Assembly (NCBI RefSeq): GCF_003932785.1
Contig: NZ_RQYT01000002.1
Span: 121,170-185,169 of the forward strand
DNA: 64,000 nt
Direction: 5' to 3'
Source: Arachnia propionica
GTDB taxonomy: Bacteria > Actinomycetota > Actinomycetes > Propionibacteriales > Propionibacteriaceae
Shown piece after piece: positions 1-7,980 of the stretch; the first letter of the stretch is position 1, and each line of letters starts with the position of its first letter. Both the position numbers and the translations under genes were made by a program. The notes beneath the pieces were generated by a model. The model was not told the origin of the DNA and searched no databases. It saw only the letters and a list, made by a program, of their open reading frames with translations.

Positions 1-10
1 GCACGATCAT
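1..10 (-). CDS. mnhE: Start of probable Mrp antiporter subunit E (partial)
   Basis: Only the first ten bases are in the window. On the minus strand they read ATG ATC GTG C, and the ATG overlaps the TGA stop of the preceding subunit D gene as ATGA. Subunit E follows subunit D in Mrp operons, so an mnhE start is the natural reading. No protein sequence is available to confirm it. Confidence 0.4.
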
Positions 11-1518
11 CGACCCAGCACCGCCTTCACGTATCCGGCGGTGTCGACGAGGTTCGATGCGGCGGTCTCGAAGACGGGCCACACCACGCCGATCCCGGCG
101 AACAGGAGCAGCGAGACTCCCATCAGTGCCATCGCCGGCCACTGGAACCGCCGCTCCACGTGGGCGTCGTCGGCGATGGGGATGGGGGTGCCCCGCGAGG
201 TGGTGGGATCGTCCGGCAGGTAGTCCTTCATGGGCGCCCCCCAGAACGCCTCACGCCACACCCGCTGCAACGCCATGGCGGAGACCACGGAGGCGAGGGC
301 GATGGCGCCGAGGAGCCACCACCTCAGGGCCGGCTGAGCCGTCGCCGAACCGAGCACGAGCCCGAGTTTGCCCCACAGACCGGAGGTGGGCGGCAGACCC
401 ACGAGGGCGAGGAACCCGACGGCGACCGCGGCGGACAGCCACGGGTCCCGCCTCATGAGGCCGCTCAATCGGTCGAAGCGACCCGAGCCGTACGTGTGCT
501 CGAAGGCCCCGCTGGCCAGTACGAGGGCTCCCATCGTCACCATGTGGTGCACCATGTAGAACAGGCCCGCGGCCAAGGAGGCCTGGGTGAGCACGACCAG
601 ACCGATGAGGATCTGGCCGACGCCGGCGACCATCTGGAAGGCGAGCGCCCCCCGGATCCGGCGCTCCCCGAAGGTGGACAGGGAGGCGACGACGATGGTG
701 GCCACCACGACCGCCGCCAGGATGGGAAGCCACGGGGCCGGACCGTCGAAGACGGTCACGTAGACCCGGTAGGCGGCATACAGGGCCACCTTGGTGTGGA
801 TGGCCGCGAACAGTGACATCACCCCGGCCGACGTCGCGGGATAGGCCCTGGGCAGCCAGCCGTGGACCGGGACGACGCCGGCCTTGACCAGCAGTGCGAA
901 GAGGATGATGCCCGTGGCCAGGGAGATCTGCGGGTCCGCTCCCCTGTCGGCGAGAGCGGCGAGGTTCACCGTCCCCGCAGCCCCGTAGAGCAGACCGACC
1001 CCGGTGAGGAGGATTGTCGAGGTCACGATGTTCACGATGACGAACATCCGGCCGATGCCCAGGCGCCGCCAGTACCCGGTCACGGCGATGAGGGCGTAGG
1101 ACGGCAGGAGCATGACCTCCACCCACACGAACAGGTTGAACATGTCGCCCGTGAGGATGGCACCGGCCACTCCCCCGGTGAGCATGAGAATGAGCGGCAC
1201 CACGAAGCGGTACCGGTCCTCACCCGTGAGGATCAGGAAGGCCGACGAGAACACCGTCATGAAGGAGGTCGCGATGAGCATGAGCGAGCTCAGGGTGTCC
1301 GAGACGAACACGATGCCCACCCCGGGAAGGTAGGAACCGACCGAGTGCGAGATGACGGGCTCGACGCGGTGGACCAGCAGCAGTGTCACCGCCCCCACCA
1401 GTGTCAGCAGGGAGCTGCCCACCAGCGCCGTGCGCTGGATGAGGGGTTGACGCAGCAGCACCGTCGCTCCCGCCAGCAGCAGCGGAAGGGCGGCGAAGAG
1501 GGGGAGAAGAACGCTCAT
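7..1518 (-). CDS. mnhD: Na+/H+ antiporter subunit D (Mrp complex)
   Basis: This 503-residue polytopic membrane protein belongs to the proton-translocating antiporter family shared by MrpA, MrpD and respiratory complex I subunits NuoL/M/N. Nearly the whole chain is hydrophobic segments, with polar loops and a short charged stretch before the last helix, as expected for about 14 transmembrane helices. The family moves protons across the cytoplasmic membrane as one of two antiporter-like channels of the multi-subunit Mrp complex. Its ATG overlaps the stop of mnhC (ATGA at 1515-1518), and its own stop overlaps the next start at the window edge, so the operon is translationally coupled. Length is normal for the family. 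Confidence 0.93.
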   Translation of the reverse strand: MSVLLPLFAALPLLLAGATVLLRQPLIQRTALVGSSLLTLVGAVTLLLVHRVEPVISHSVGSYLPGVGIVFVSDTLSSLMLIATSFMTVFSSAFLILTGEDRYRFVVPLILMLTGGVAGAILTGDMFNLFVWVEVMLLPSYALIAVTGYWRRLGIGRMFVIVNIVTSTILLTGVGLLYGAAGTVNLAALADRGADPQISLATGIILFALLVKAGVVPVHGWLPRAYPATSAGVMSLFAAIHTKVALYAAYRVYVTVFDGPAPWLPILAAVVVATIVVASLSTFGERRIRGALAFQMVAGVGQILIGLVVLTQASLAAGLFYMVHHMVTMGALVLASGAFEHTYGSGRFDRLSGLMRRDPWLSAAVAVGFLALVGLPPTSGLWGKLGLVLGSATAQPALRWWLLGAIALASVVSAMALQRVWREAFWGAPMKDYLPDDPTTSRGTPIPIADDAHVERRFQWPAMALMGVSLLLFAGIGVVWPVFETAASNLVDTAGYVKAVLGR

Positions 1519-1847
1519 GCCTGCCTGCTCTCCCCCGTCTCGGGATGACGGGACAACATGTCATCGCGCCCGATCACGGCCATTGCGAGCATCAGGATGG
1601 TGACCGCGAGGGTGATGACGATGGCCGTGAGGACGAAGGCCTGAGGCAGTGGGTCCGCGAAGGACCGGATGTCACTGCCGTCGGTGATCGGTTCTGCCCG
1701 CCACCCCGGCACGCCCGTGCTCAACAGGATGAAGTTCGCGGCGTGGCTGAGGAGGCTCAGTCCGAAGACCGCCCGCACCATGGAGCGCTGCAGTAGCAGG
1801 TAGACACCCCCGGTGACGAGAACGAAGATCGTGGCGATGAGGATCAT
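1515..1847 (-). CDS. mnhC: Na+/H+ antiporter subunit C (Mrp complex)
   Basis: The 110-residue protein has three hydrophobic helices and resembles MrpC/NuoK, a small membrane subunit of the Mrp antiporter. The middle of the chain (FGLSLLSHAANFILLS) matches the conserved NuoK-like helix, although the usual acidic residue there is not obvious. The C-terminal helix is followed by a short polar tail. It overlaps mnhA by four bases upstream and mnhD by four bases downstream, so the subunits are probably made in fixed ratio. In the family it acts inside the membrane between the A and D antiporter units. Confidence 0.9.
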   Translation of the reverse strand: MILIATIFVLVTGGVYLLLQRSMVRAVFGLSLLSHAANFILLSTGVPGWRAEPITDGSDIRSFADPLPQAFVLTAIVITLAVTILMLAMAVIGRDDMLSRHPETGESRQA

Positions 1848-4672
1848 GTGTGGCTCCCCTCTCCACGCACGGTCTCCATGGGTCCGGGCAGTTCACCCTC
1901 GAGGACCTCGTCCACCCGTTCTCGGGTGCCCTCGCCGCCGGCGCCGGATCCACGGGTGGTGCCCAACAGGTTGATCGAGATCATGATGAGACCGACGACG
2001 GCGAGATAGACGCCTGCGTCGAAGATCATCGACGTGGTCAGGTGGACCCCGAGGAAGGTGCCGTGGATGGGCTGCAGGAAGGAGCCGGCCGCGACGAGAC
2101 CGAGAATGCCGGTGCTCACCGCGATGAGGATGCCTCCGCCGATGAGGACGAGTGGGAGTCGGGGCGGCCCGATCTGGCGGTCGCTGGTCGTCGACAGGTA
2201 GATGAGACCCACGACCGAGGACGCCACCAGCGCCGCGTTGAACCCGCCGCCCGGGTTGTTGTGCCCGCGCCAGAACAAGGCGATCGACACGACGATGAGC
2301 AACGGCACGATGATCCTGAGCACCACACGGAGCGGAATCGCGTTGGCCGTGGGGTCGAGAATGGCCCGCTGGGCGCGGGAGAGGGGATCCTGGTTGATCC
2401 ACAGCTGGGAGGTGGCCAGGGCGTCGCGATCCGGTCCGGGCGGGTCGAGGAAGCGATCCCGGACGGTGGAGAGGATCGCGAGCATCGCGACACCCGCCAT
2501 GCCGAGGACGGTCAGTTCGCCGAGGGTGTCGAAACCACGGAACTCGACGAGGATGACGTTGACGACGTTCTGCCCTGACGACAGGGCCTCGGTGTTGCCG
2601 AGGAAGTAGTCGGCGAGCTTGGACCGCTCCCGTCGCGCCACGAGTGCCCACACCAGCGCCGAGACTCCCGCGCCGACCAGGATCGCCGCTCCGAGGGTGA
2701 TGAAGCTGCGGTGTGTCTGGCGCGGTGGGAACCGTGTGGGCAGTTTCTGCATCACCAACATGATGACGATGATGGTGAGGCTCTCCACGAGCAGCTGGGT
2801 CATGGCGACATCAGGTGCGCCGAGGGCGAGGATCTGGACGGTGGCCAGGATGCCGACCGCGGAGAGCGAGACCACCGCTGCAAGCCGCACCCGGGAGATG
2901 CAGACCCCCAGGGTGGCGGCAGCGATGAGGAGGAACACCACGAGGTCGATACGTCGGCTCAGGCCTCCCAGCTGGGGAGGCAGTCCCTGCTGGGAGGCCC
3001 ACCAGGCGCCGGTGAGGCCGAGTACTCCGAGACCACCGAGGATCGGGATGATGTGCCTGGTGACGGTGTCGGTGGCGACGGTTCGGTCCGCGAGGGTGCC
3101 GACCCGCTTGACGAGGTTCTCGATGTGCCGGATGACGGTGGGGCCGTCGGGGGCCCTGCGGTTCGCCGTGATCCAGGCGGCGACCTCCTGTCGTCGCCAC
3201 GTGGCCAGGCTGCCCAACCCGATCACCACGATCGTCGCGATGAGTTCTGCGTTGAATCCGTGCCAGGTGAGCACCCCGGGCACGAACACGGCAGGGATTG
3301 ACACGGCCACCGGCGCGGCGGCCGCACCGACGAGCAGGAGGTCGTGGCTGTCGACGTCCCGGTCCTCGTCGGTGCCGTCGACGAACATCCCGAGGAGCGC
3401 ACGGGTGCAGTACAGGAAGGTCAGTACCGAGCCGAGAGTGGCCACGACGAGCAATGGCAGTCCGGGGGTGAAGTGCGCGTGGTGGAGCGCGGCCAGCACG
3501 GCCTCCTTGGAGGCGAACCCGAGCATGGGCGGCAGCCCGGCCATGGAGGCAGCGCCCAGCACCGTGAATGCGAACGTCACGGGGAGTCGTCGATACAGCT
3601 TGGGTGGGAACCGCCTCAGGTCCCGGGTGCCGGTGGCATGGTCGACCACACCGACGAGCATGAACAGGCTGGACTTGAACAGGGCGTGGGCGATGGTGTG
3701 GAGGGTGGCTGCGGCCAACGCCTGGTCGGTTCCGACGCCGATCGTTGCGGTGATCAGGCCCAACTGGGAGACCGTCGAGTAGGCCATGAGCTTCTTGACG
3801 TCTGTCTGCTGGAGGGCGCACCAACCACCCAGGACCATGGTGACCAGACCCACGGGCACCAGGAGCCAGTTCCACACCGCCACTCCCTGGAAGGCGGGGC
3901 TGAAACGCATCATGAGGAAGATGCCGGCCTTGACGACGGCGGCGGCGTGGAGATAGGCGCTCACCGGTGTGACGGCAGCCATGGCGTCGGGCAGCCAGAC
4001 GTGGAAGGGGAACTGCGCCGCCTTCGTGCACGCAGCGATACCGACGAGCAGGGCGACGATGCTGGCGAAGGCGTGGTCCTCGCCCCAGATGGGGGACGCG
4101 AGGATGGTGGTGAGATTGGTGGTGCCGAGGCGCGCCCACATCAATGCTGCGGCGACGATGAACGCCACCCCGCCGGTGAAGGTGATGAGCAGGGTCCTCA
4201 TGGCGGGGCCCTCGGCGCCGTGCCCCGACCGCGCGATGAGCAGGAACGAGGCCAGTGAGGTGATCTCCCAGCAGATGAACATCACGGCGAGGTCATCGGC
4301 GCACACCAGCCCCACCATGGCGGTGGTGAAGGCCACCATGACGAGGTAGAAACTACGATGCCGTCCCTTGGGGAGGTATCTCGTGGCGTAGACGAGGACC
4401 ACGGCGCCGATGAGCAGCGCCAGGAGGCTGAAGATGGCTGCTGTTCGGTCGTAGGAGAAGGCGACGCGCACCCCGAGGCCCGGCACCCAGTCGAAGCCCC
4501 ACACCACGGCATGGCCGGACAGGGCACGTACCGTGTCCGGGGCCATGATCCCCGCGGCCGCGACGTAGACGACTGCGAGGAACCATCCGGTGTGACGGTC
4601 GAGGACCTTGGACACGCTGGGTGTCAGGGCAAGGGAAACCCCCAACAGGCACAGGGAGATCAAGACAGTCAT
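1844..4672 (-). CDS. mnhA: Na+/H+ antiporter subunit A fused to subunit B (Mrp complex)
   Basis: The 942-residue protein starts with the NuoL-like antiporter domain (residues about 1-500). A further membrane block typical of MrpA follows, then from about residue 775 a complete MnhB-like domain carrying the GHNNPGGGF motif near residue 805 and a later FDAGVYLAVVG segment. MrpB is a separate protein of about 140 residues in Bacillus. Here it is fused to A, which explains why no mnhB lies between A and C. The C-terminal tail is soluble and acidic. The gene is the first recognisable one of the operon. A 34-base gap separates it from the L,D-transpeptidase gene upstream, and no clear promoter is visible in that gap. 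Confidence 0.92.
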   Translation of the reverse strand: MTVLISLCLLGVSLALTPSVSKVLDRHTGWFLAVVYVAAAGIMAPDTVRALSGHAVVWGFDWVPGLGVRVAFSYDRTAAIFSLLALLIGAVVLVYATRYLPKGRHRSFYLVMVAFTTAMVGLVCADDLAVMFICWEITSLASFLLIARSGHGAEGPAMRTLLITFTGGVAFIVAAALMWARLGTTNLTTILASPIWGEDHAFASIVALLVGIAACTKAAQFPFHVWLPDAMAAVTPVSAYLHAAAVVKAGIFLMMRFSPAFQGVAVWNWLLVPVGLVTMVLGGWCALQQTDVKKLMAYSTVSQLGLITATIGVGTDQALAAATLHTIAHALFKSSLFMLVGVVDHATGTRDLRRFPPKLYRRLPVTFAFTVLGAASMAGLPPMLGFASKEAVLAALHHAHFTPGLPLLVVATLGSVLTFLYCTRALLGMFVDGTDEDRDVDSHDLLLVGAAAAPVAVSIPAVFVPGVLTWHGFNAELIATIVVIGLGSLATWRRQEVAAWITANRRAPDGPTVIRHIENLVKRVGTLADRTVATDTVTRHIIPILGGLGVLGLTGAWWASQQGLPPQLGGLSRRIDLVVFLLIAAATLGVCISRVRLAAVVSLSAVGILATVQILALGAPDVAMTQLLVESLTIIVIMLVMQKLPTRFPPRQTHRSFITLGAAILVGAGVSALVWALVARRERSKLADYFLGNTEALSSGQNVVNVILVEFRGFDTLGELTVLGMAGVAMLAILSTVRDRFLDPPGPDRDALATSQLWINQDPLSRAQRAILDPTANAIPLRVVLRIIVPLLIVVSIALFWRGHNNPGGGFNAALVASSVVGLIYLSTTSDRQIGPPRLPLVLIGGGILIAVSTGILGLVAAGSFLQPIHGTFLGVHLTTSMIFDAGVYLAVVGLIMISINLLGTTRGSGAGGEGTRERVDEVLEGELPGPMETVRGEGSHT

Positions 4673-4706
4673 AGAGCTTCAGATCCTACCCTGCCCGGCG
4701 GGTTCA

Positions 4707-5927
4707 TCAGCTCGCCGCTGACAGCTGTTGCCATTCCTCCCACGAGTAGAGCCACACGCCGATGCCCTCGCTCGGTTCCATCATGCGGTCCGACCCGGTG
4801 AACTCGACGACATCCCCGATGTTGGTCCGTGAGTAGAGCCATCCCGCATTGTCGGTGCTGAGCCCCACGCAGCCATGGCTCACGTTCTCCTTGCCCTGGC
4901 TGCCGACCGACCAGGGGGCGGCGTGGATGAACTCCCCCGTCCACGTGACCCGCATGGCCCACTTGACGTTGAGGTCGTAGGACTCGCCACTGCCGGAGGG
5001 GATGTTGATGGTCTCCGAGCTCATCTGCATCGAGTCGCTCTTCTCCAGGATGATCTTGGTGCCGGAGCGGGTGATGAATCCACTCTTGCCGGTCGTCGAG
5101 GGGAAGGAGTTCACCGTCTCCCCGTTCTCGACGACGGTCGTGGTGTGGTTCGCGATGTCGACCTTGATCACCCGTGAGACGTCGCCGACGGAGAAGTCGG
5201 CGTCGAGGGTCTTGCGCAGCCAGGTGGAATCGGTTGCCTGGACGCCGTTCCACGAGAAGTGCAGCTTCACCTTCGTGCCGGGCTGCCAGTACTCCTTCGG
5301 GCGCCACAGCAGTTCGGTGTCGCTGAGCCAGCCCCACGACCCCTCCTGTGCGGGTTCGGTGGTGACAAAGGCGTGCTTCTCGATCTCGGCCCGGTAGGCT
5401 TCGCCGACCGGATGGTCGAACTTGACGTAGGCGGGCATCCCGACCCCAACCCCGTCGAACAGGTAGAGCACCTTGAAGCTGGCTTCCGGGCCGGGATTGA
5501 CGGTCCGGATGGTGGCCTCCCGGGTCTGACCGTCGTCGAGGGTGACGGTCAGGGTGTACTCGGCGTTGAACTGGAGCGGTTCGTTGGGCGTCCAGCGATT
5601 CTCCGTGTACGCGCCGGGGACCTCTCCGGCGGCCCCCTTCAGGGTCGCGGCCACCACGGTGCCGTTCTCGACCGTGAACTCCACGGGGTCGGCCGGGATG
5701 GCGGCCTCCTGTGACGTGGAAACCACGAGGGGTCCCGCCGTCGGGGTGGGGCTCGGTTCCGGGGAGGGCGTGGGCGACAAGCTGGCCGAGGCCGTGGCGC
5801 TGGGGGTCGCGCTCACACTCTCCGAGGCGATCGGTGGCGCCGACTCCGGCGTGGTCCGGGCACACGAGGAGGCCCCGATGAGAACCAGTGCTGTGAGCAT
5901 GGCAGCGACGCAGGAACGCAGGGTCAT
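4707..5927 (-). CDS. L,D-transpeptidase lipoprotein (YkuD domain)
   Basis: I take the start at 5927, giving 406 residues, because it opens directly into a lipoprotein signal peptide (hydrophobic stretch, then LIGASSC). The longer upstream reading runs back toward the tRNA and has no signal. A Ser/Thr/Pro-rich linker follows, then Ig-like domains as in mycobacterial LdtMt2, then the YkuD catalytic domain with SHGCVGLS around residue 352. The cysteine there is the nucleophile. The HAAPW segment just before it is typical of the family. These enzymes form 3-3 cross-links in peptidoglycan outside the membrane. The gene stands alone, 34 bases upstream of the Mrp operon. Confidence 0.9.
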   Translation of the reverse strand: MTLRSCVAAMLTALVLIGASSCARTTPESAPPIASESVSATPSATASASLSPTPSPEPSPTPTAGPLVVSTSQEAAIPADPVEFTVENGTVVAATLKGAAGEVPGAYTENRWTPNEPLQFNAEYTLTVTLDDGQTREATIRTVNPGPEASFKVLYLFDGVGVGMPAYVKFDHPVGEAYRAEIEKHAFVTTEPAQEGSWGWLSDTELLWRPKEYWQPGTKVKLHFSWNGVQATDSTWLRKTLDADFSVGDVSRVIKVDIANHTTTVVENGETVNSFPSTTGKSGFITRSGTKIILEKSDSMQMSSETINIPSGSGESYDLNVKWAMRVTWTGEFIHAAPWSVGSQGKENVSHGCVGLSTDNAGWLYSRTNIGDVVEFTGSDRMMEPSEGIGVWLYSWEEWQQLSAAS

Positions 5928-5934
5928 GGCACAT

Positions 5935-5940
5935 ACAGTA
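5935..5940 (-). promoter_or_regulatory. Candidate -10 box of the L,D-transpeptidase gene
   Basis: On the minus strand TACTGT fits the actinobacterial TANNNT -10 pattern. Seven bases separate it from the ATG at 5927, so transcription would begin at or next to the start codon (leaderless mRNA). No good -35 is visible 17 bases upstream. Confidence 0.4.
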
Positions 5941-6037
5941 GGCCGACGAGGGGTCCGCCACGAGTCCCGGACCACGCGATTGGCGTCCGAGCCCCAAGTG
6001 ACGCTAAGCTGCAACGGTTGCCAACTGAGGTTGGCCT

Positions 6038-6111
<74 letters not shown>

Positions 6112-6118
6112 CCGAGAG

Positions 6119-6150
6119 AGGTCCTGGAAACCCGTGGGTTTCCGGGACCT
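6119..6150 (+). terminator. Hairpin downstream of tRNA-Pro
   Basis: Two 15-base arms pair almost perfectly (one G-T pair) around a two-base centre, so the real loop is slightly larger. It begins eight bases after the tRNA. Only a weak T-rich stretch follows (TTCTGGTT), so it is an intrinsic terminator of the GC-rich, T-poor type. Confidence 0.65.
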
Positions 6151-6204
6151 TCTGGTTGAGGCGTGGGTCACGTCTCTCTTTCGTTGGTCTCGACACGGAG
6201 ACTT

Positions 6205-6258
6205 GTTCAGGCAAGCGGTCAGAGTGGCTCTGAACAGGTGCTTCGATGTTGCCTGAAC
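6205..6258. repeat. 10-bp inverted repeat
   Basis: GTTCAGGCAA at 6205-6214 is repeated as its exact reverse complement at 6249-6258, with 34 bases between. A further CTGAACAGG lies inside. No function is evident. Confidence 0.5.
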
Positions 6259-6327
6259 GGGCCTTCCGGACCAGGGTACGCCGAACGGATGCGAGCGAAA
6301 CCGAGACAGGGCAGGTGAAATCAACAC

Positions 6328-6404
6328 GGTCACGAATCGCCGCCCTACTTTCATGGCAGCGTTGACATCGCGATCTCACCGAAGCAAAGCGGCGATTCGT
6401 GACC
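6328..6404. repeat. Perfect 16-bp inverted repeat
   Basis: GGTCACGAATCGCCGC at 6328-6343 is present as its exact reverse complement at 6389-6404, enclosing 45 bases. The left arm is also the end of the first 47-bp direct repeat copy, so this sequence occurs three times in the region with one copy inverted. The arrangement would suit terminal repeats of a very small element or a cruciform. Confidence 0.6.
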
Positions 6405-6767
6405 ACCCCATCCTCCAGCCACCTTCTCCCGGCCCCTCCCATCGGCCTCCTCGCCACGCCGATTCGCCTGCCTTGGATCGGAAACGCCTGCCTTCTTTCA
6501 CTTCGCCCGCCGAACAAGACAGGCGATCCGCCGTCAAGGCAGGCGAGCCGGGCCCAACACAGGCGAATCCGGGACAAGGCAGGCGAAACCACGACGGTCA
6601 CGAAGTGCCGCGAACTCGTGGACCACCGCTACCTTTGTCGGGAGAACGGCGTCTACTGGGTGAACGCAGATCACATGCTGGAGAGATGCGCCAACGAGCG
6701 CCAGGAGGTCCCCCTCCTGGAGAACCAGCTCCGCATGCCCCGTCGCCCGGATCCCCTGAAGGAATGA
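6399..6767 (+). CDS. Doubtful small or truncated protein
   Basis: The frame opens at a GTG inside the right arm of the 16-bp inverted repeat and would encode 122 residues. I do not recognise it. The first 65 residues are proline- and arginine-rich and cover repeat DNA, so they are unlikely to be genuine. From about residue 67 the codons are G/C-ending and the protein looks ordinary (CRELVDHRYLC, then ENGVYWVNADHMLERC), with three cysteines, ending at 6767. It may be the tail of a gene whose front was replaced by repeats. It converges on the TfoX-like gene, with a palindrome between them. I see no ribosome binding site. Confidence 0.3.
   Translation: MTTPSSSHLLPAPPIGLLATPIRLPWIGNACLLSLRPPNKTGDPPSRQASRAQHRRIRDKAGETTTVTKCRELVDHRYLCRENGVYWVNADHMLERCANERQEVPLLENQLRMPRRPDPLKE
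6465..6585. repeat. Four CAAGGCAGGCG-type motifs in opposed orientation
   Basis: CGCCTGCCTT begins at 6465 and 6485. The reverse complement CAAGGCAGGCG begins at 6535 and 6575. A further AGGCGA repeat lies at 6521 and 6561. The two halves can fold back on each other. No known repeat family is recognised. Confidence 0.5.
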
Positions 6768-6777
6768 GGCTCATTCC
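6761..6777. terminator. Palindrome at the TfoX-like gene 3' end
   Basis: GGAATGAG-G-CTCATTCC is a perfect 8-bp palindrome with one central base. It lies seven bases beyond the stop of the TfoX-like gene and covers the stop of the opposed doubtful frame. It could act as a weak bidirectional terminator. There is no T tract. Confidence 0.4.
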
Positions 6778-6784
6778 GGATGGT

Positions 6785-7147
6785 TCAGGACTCGGCGTGC
6801 TGCGACCTCGTGACCGCGTGATTGTGGGCCAGGGCAGCTTGGATCCAGAAGACCAGCCCCTCGTCGAGAACGCATTCCGGGTCCACGGCGATCCAACCAG
6901 GTCCCATGACGCGACCCCTCCCCATTTCCGCGGGGGCGGCCCCCGGCTCCGCGAGATACAGGTCATGGTCTTCTGTCGCCACCCGCACCAGCAGACTGCC
7001 ATTCCTGCGGACACTGACAATGATCTTGCCCCCCACCATGATGCAGCGGCCCCCGAACATCGGAACCTCCCGCACCTGCGTCTCTTCCTCCAGCAACGCA
7101 TGGACACGTTCCACGAGTGTCGCCTGGGCCGCTGTCCCCTCCGCCAC
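6785..7147 (-). CDS. TfoX N-terminal domain protein
   Basis: The 120-residue protein matches the TfoX/Sxy N-terminal domain: VREVPMFGGRCIMVGGKIIVSVRRNG near residues 25-50 is the characteristic MFGG segment, and GPGWIAVDPE near residue 82 is a second conserved block. The C-terminal half of Sxy, the competence regulator of gammaproteobacteria, is absent. Stand-alone N-terminal domain proteins are common in actinobacteria and their role is not settled. The gene is the last of four in the ArsR-led operon, three bases after the SnoaL-like gene. A link with DNA uptake is not supported by anything here. Confidence 0.85.
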   Translation of the reverse strand: MAEGTAAQATLVERVHALLEEETQVREVPMFGGRCIMVGGKIIVSVRRNGSLLVRVATEDHDLYLAEPGAAPAEMGRGRVMGPGWIAVDPECVLDEGLVFWIQAALAHNHAVTRSQHAES

Positions 7148-7150
7148 GGA

Positions 7151-7501
7151 TCAGCCCTGCCCGGCGGGCCTGTAGGACAACCGGTCGAAGATCAGGACGT
7201 TCTCGACGATCCTGCCGTCACGCACGGTGAAGCATTCGGCAGCAGGGGCATCCCGGCTCGCCTCGGTGCGGGGGTGGTGGAACAGGGCGACGCGATCCCC
7301 TGCGGCGAACTCCGCGATCTCGCCGACCTCGATCACCCTGGGCGCGAATGCCGCGATGTACTCCCGGTAGGCGGTCTTGCCCTCGATGTCGCCTCCCGGG
7401 GCGCGGCACGAGATGTCATCGGCGACGTGGGTCATCGCGGCGTCGATGTCCCCCGACGTCCATGCATGGTGGTAACTCTTCACGATGTCAAGGGCGGTCA
7501 T
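7151..7501 (-). CDS. SnoaL-like / NTF2-fold small protein
   Basis: The 116-residue protein has the cone-shaped NTF2/SnoaL fold signature. The helix-rich start (DIVKSYHHAWTSGDIDAAMTHVADD) is the usual opening of polyketide-cyclase-like and ketosteroid-isomerase-like proteins, and the end alternates strands (DRVALFHHPRTE, CFTVRDGRIVEN). Such proteins bind small hydrophobic ligands or act as isomerases. No specific substrate can be read from the sequence. It overlaps the SRPBCC gene by four bases and is followed three bases later by the TfoX-like gene. Confidence 0.8.
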   Translation of the reverse strand: MTALDIVKSYHHAWTSGDIDAAMTHVADDISCRAPGGDIEGKTAYREYIAAFAPRVIEVGEIAEFAAGDRVALFHHPRTEASRDAPAAECFTVRDGRIVENVLIFDRLSYRPAGQG

Positions 7502-7980
7502 GGTCGGCTCTCCTCTCTGTTCGGGGTCCGTGGCGGGGCAGCTGGTTTCTCGCCGAGAGGCTGCCAGTCATCTGCCCCGGGGGCGCCCCCTTCAGCAGCG
7601 ATCTCGAGGCGTGGAAGGAAGTGTCCCCACCCGTGTGCATGTCCGGGCACCTCAGTGTCCGGCAGGTCGAAGTGGTGGAGATCGACTCGGGTTCCCGTCC
7701 CGACGGGGGTCAGGACGAACTCGACCCGGGAGGCTCCAGCGGGCAGGTGGTCGTTGCCGGCGAATCCCCATGAGACGACGACGCGTCGGGAAGTCTCGAC
7801 AACCAGGAACTCGCCCCGGACGGGGTAGCCCGCAACATCGACGGTGAACCCTCCCCCGGGCCTGGGGTCGAGATCGGCGTACTGTCCGAGCCACGCGGTC
7901 ACGCCCTCGTTCGTGGTGAGGTACTCGAACACCGTTTCGGGGGTGGCCGCGATCTCGATGGAGTCCCGGAACTCAGCCAC
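7498..7980 (-). CDS. SRPBCC (AHSA1-like) domain protein
   Basis: The 160-residue protein opens with FRDSIEIAATPETVFEYLTT, the classic START/AHSA1 first strand and helix. WLGQYADLDPRPGG and later VVSWGF and GTRVDLHHFDLP complete the fold. In bacteria such proteins are very often encoded directly after an ArsR repressor, as here, where it overlaps the arsR-like gene by eight bases. They bind hydrophobic ligands in a deep cavity. The physiological ligand is unknown. The last 25 residues are Pro- and Ala-rich and probably disordered. Confidence 0.85.
   Translation of the reverse strand: MAEFRDSIEIAATPETVFEYLTTNEGVTAWLGQYADLDPRPGGGFTVDVAGYPVRGEFLVVETSRRVVVSWGFAGNDHLPAGASRVEFVLTPVGTGTRVDLHHFDLPDTEVPGHAHGWGHFLPRLEIAAEGGAPGADDWQPLGEKPAAPPRTPNREESRP

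Larger units (their letters stand above)
6295..6609. repeat. Diverged 47-bp direct repeat (two copies)
   Basis: The copies are 6295-6341 and 6563-6609. Aligned without gaps they agree at 38 of 47 positions. The shared core is GACA(A/G)GGCAGG(T/C)GAAA(T/C)CA followed by ACGGTCACGAA. The spacing between copies is 221 bases. The second copy leads directly into the coding-like half of the small open frame. Confidence 0.6.
6112..6784. other. 673-base region with repeats and one doubtful small ORF
   Basis: No well-supported gene is seen between the tRNA and the TfoX-like gene. The region holds a tRNA terminator hairpin, a 10-bp inverted repeat, a diverged 47-bp direct repeat, a perfect 16-bp inverted repeat, four copies of a CAAGGCAGGCG-like motif in both orientations, and a palindrome next to the TfoX-like stop codon. 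One open frame with coding-like codon use in its second half is listed separately. The patchwork looks like the remains of a small mobile or repetitive element. Confidence 0.7.
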
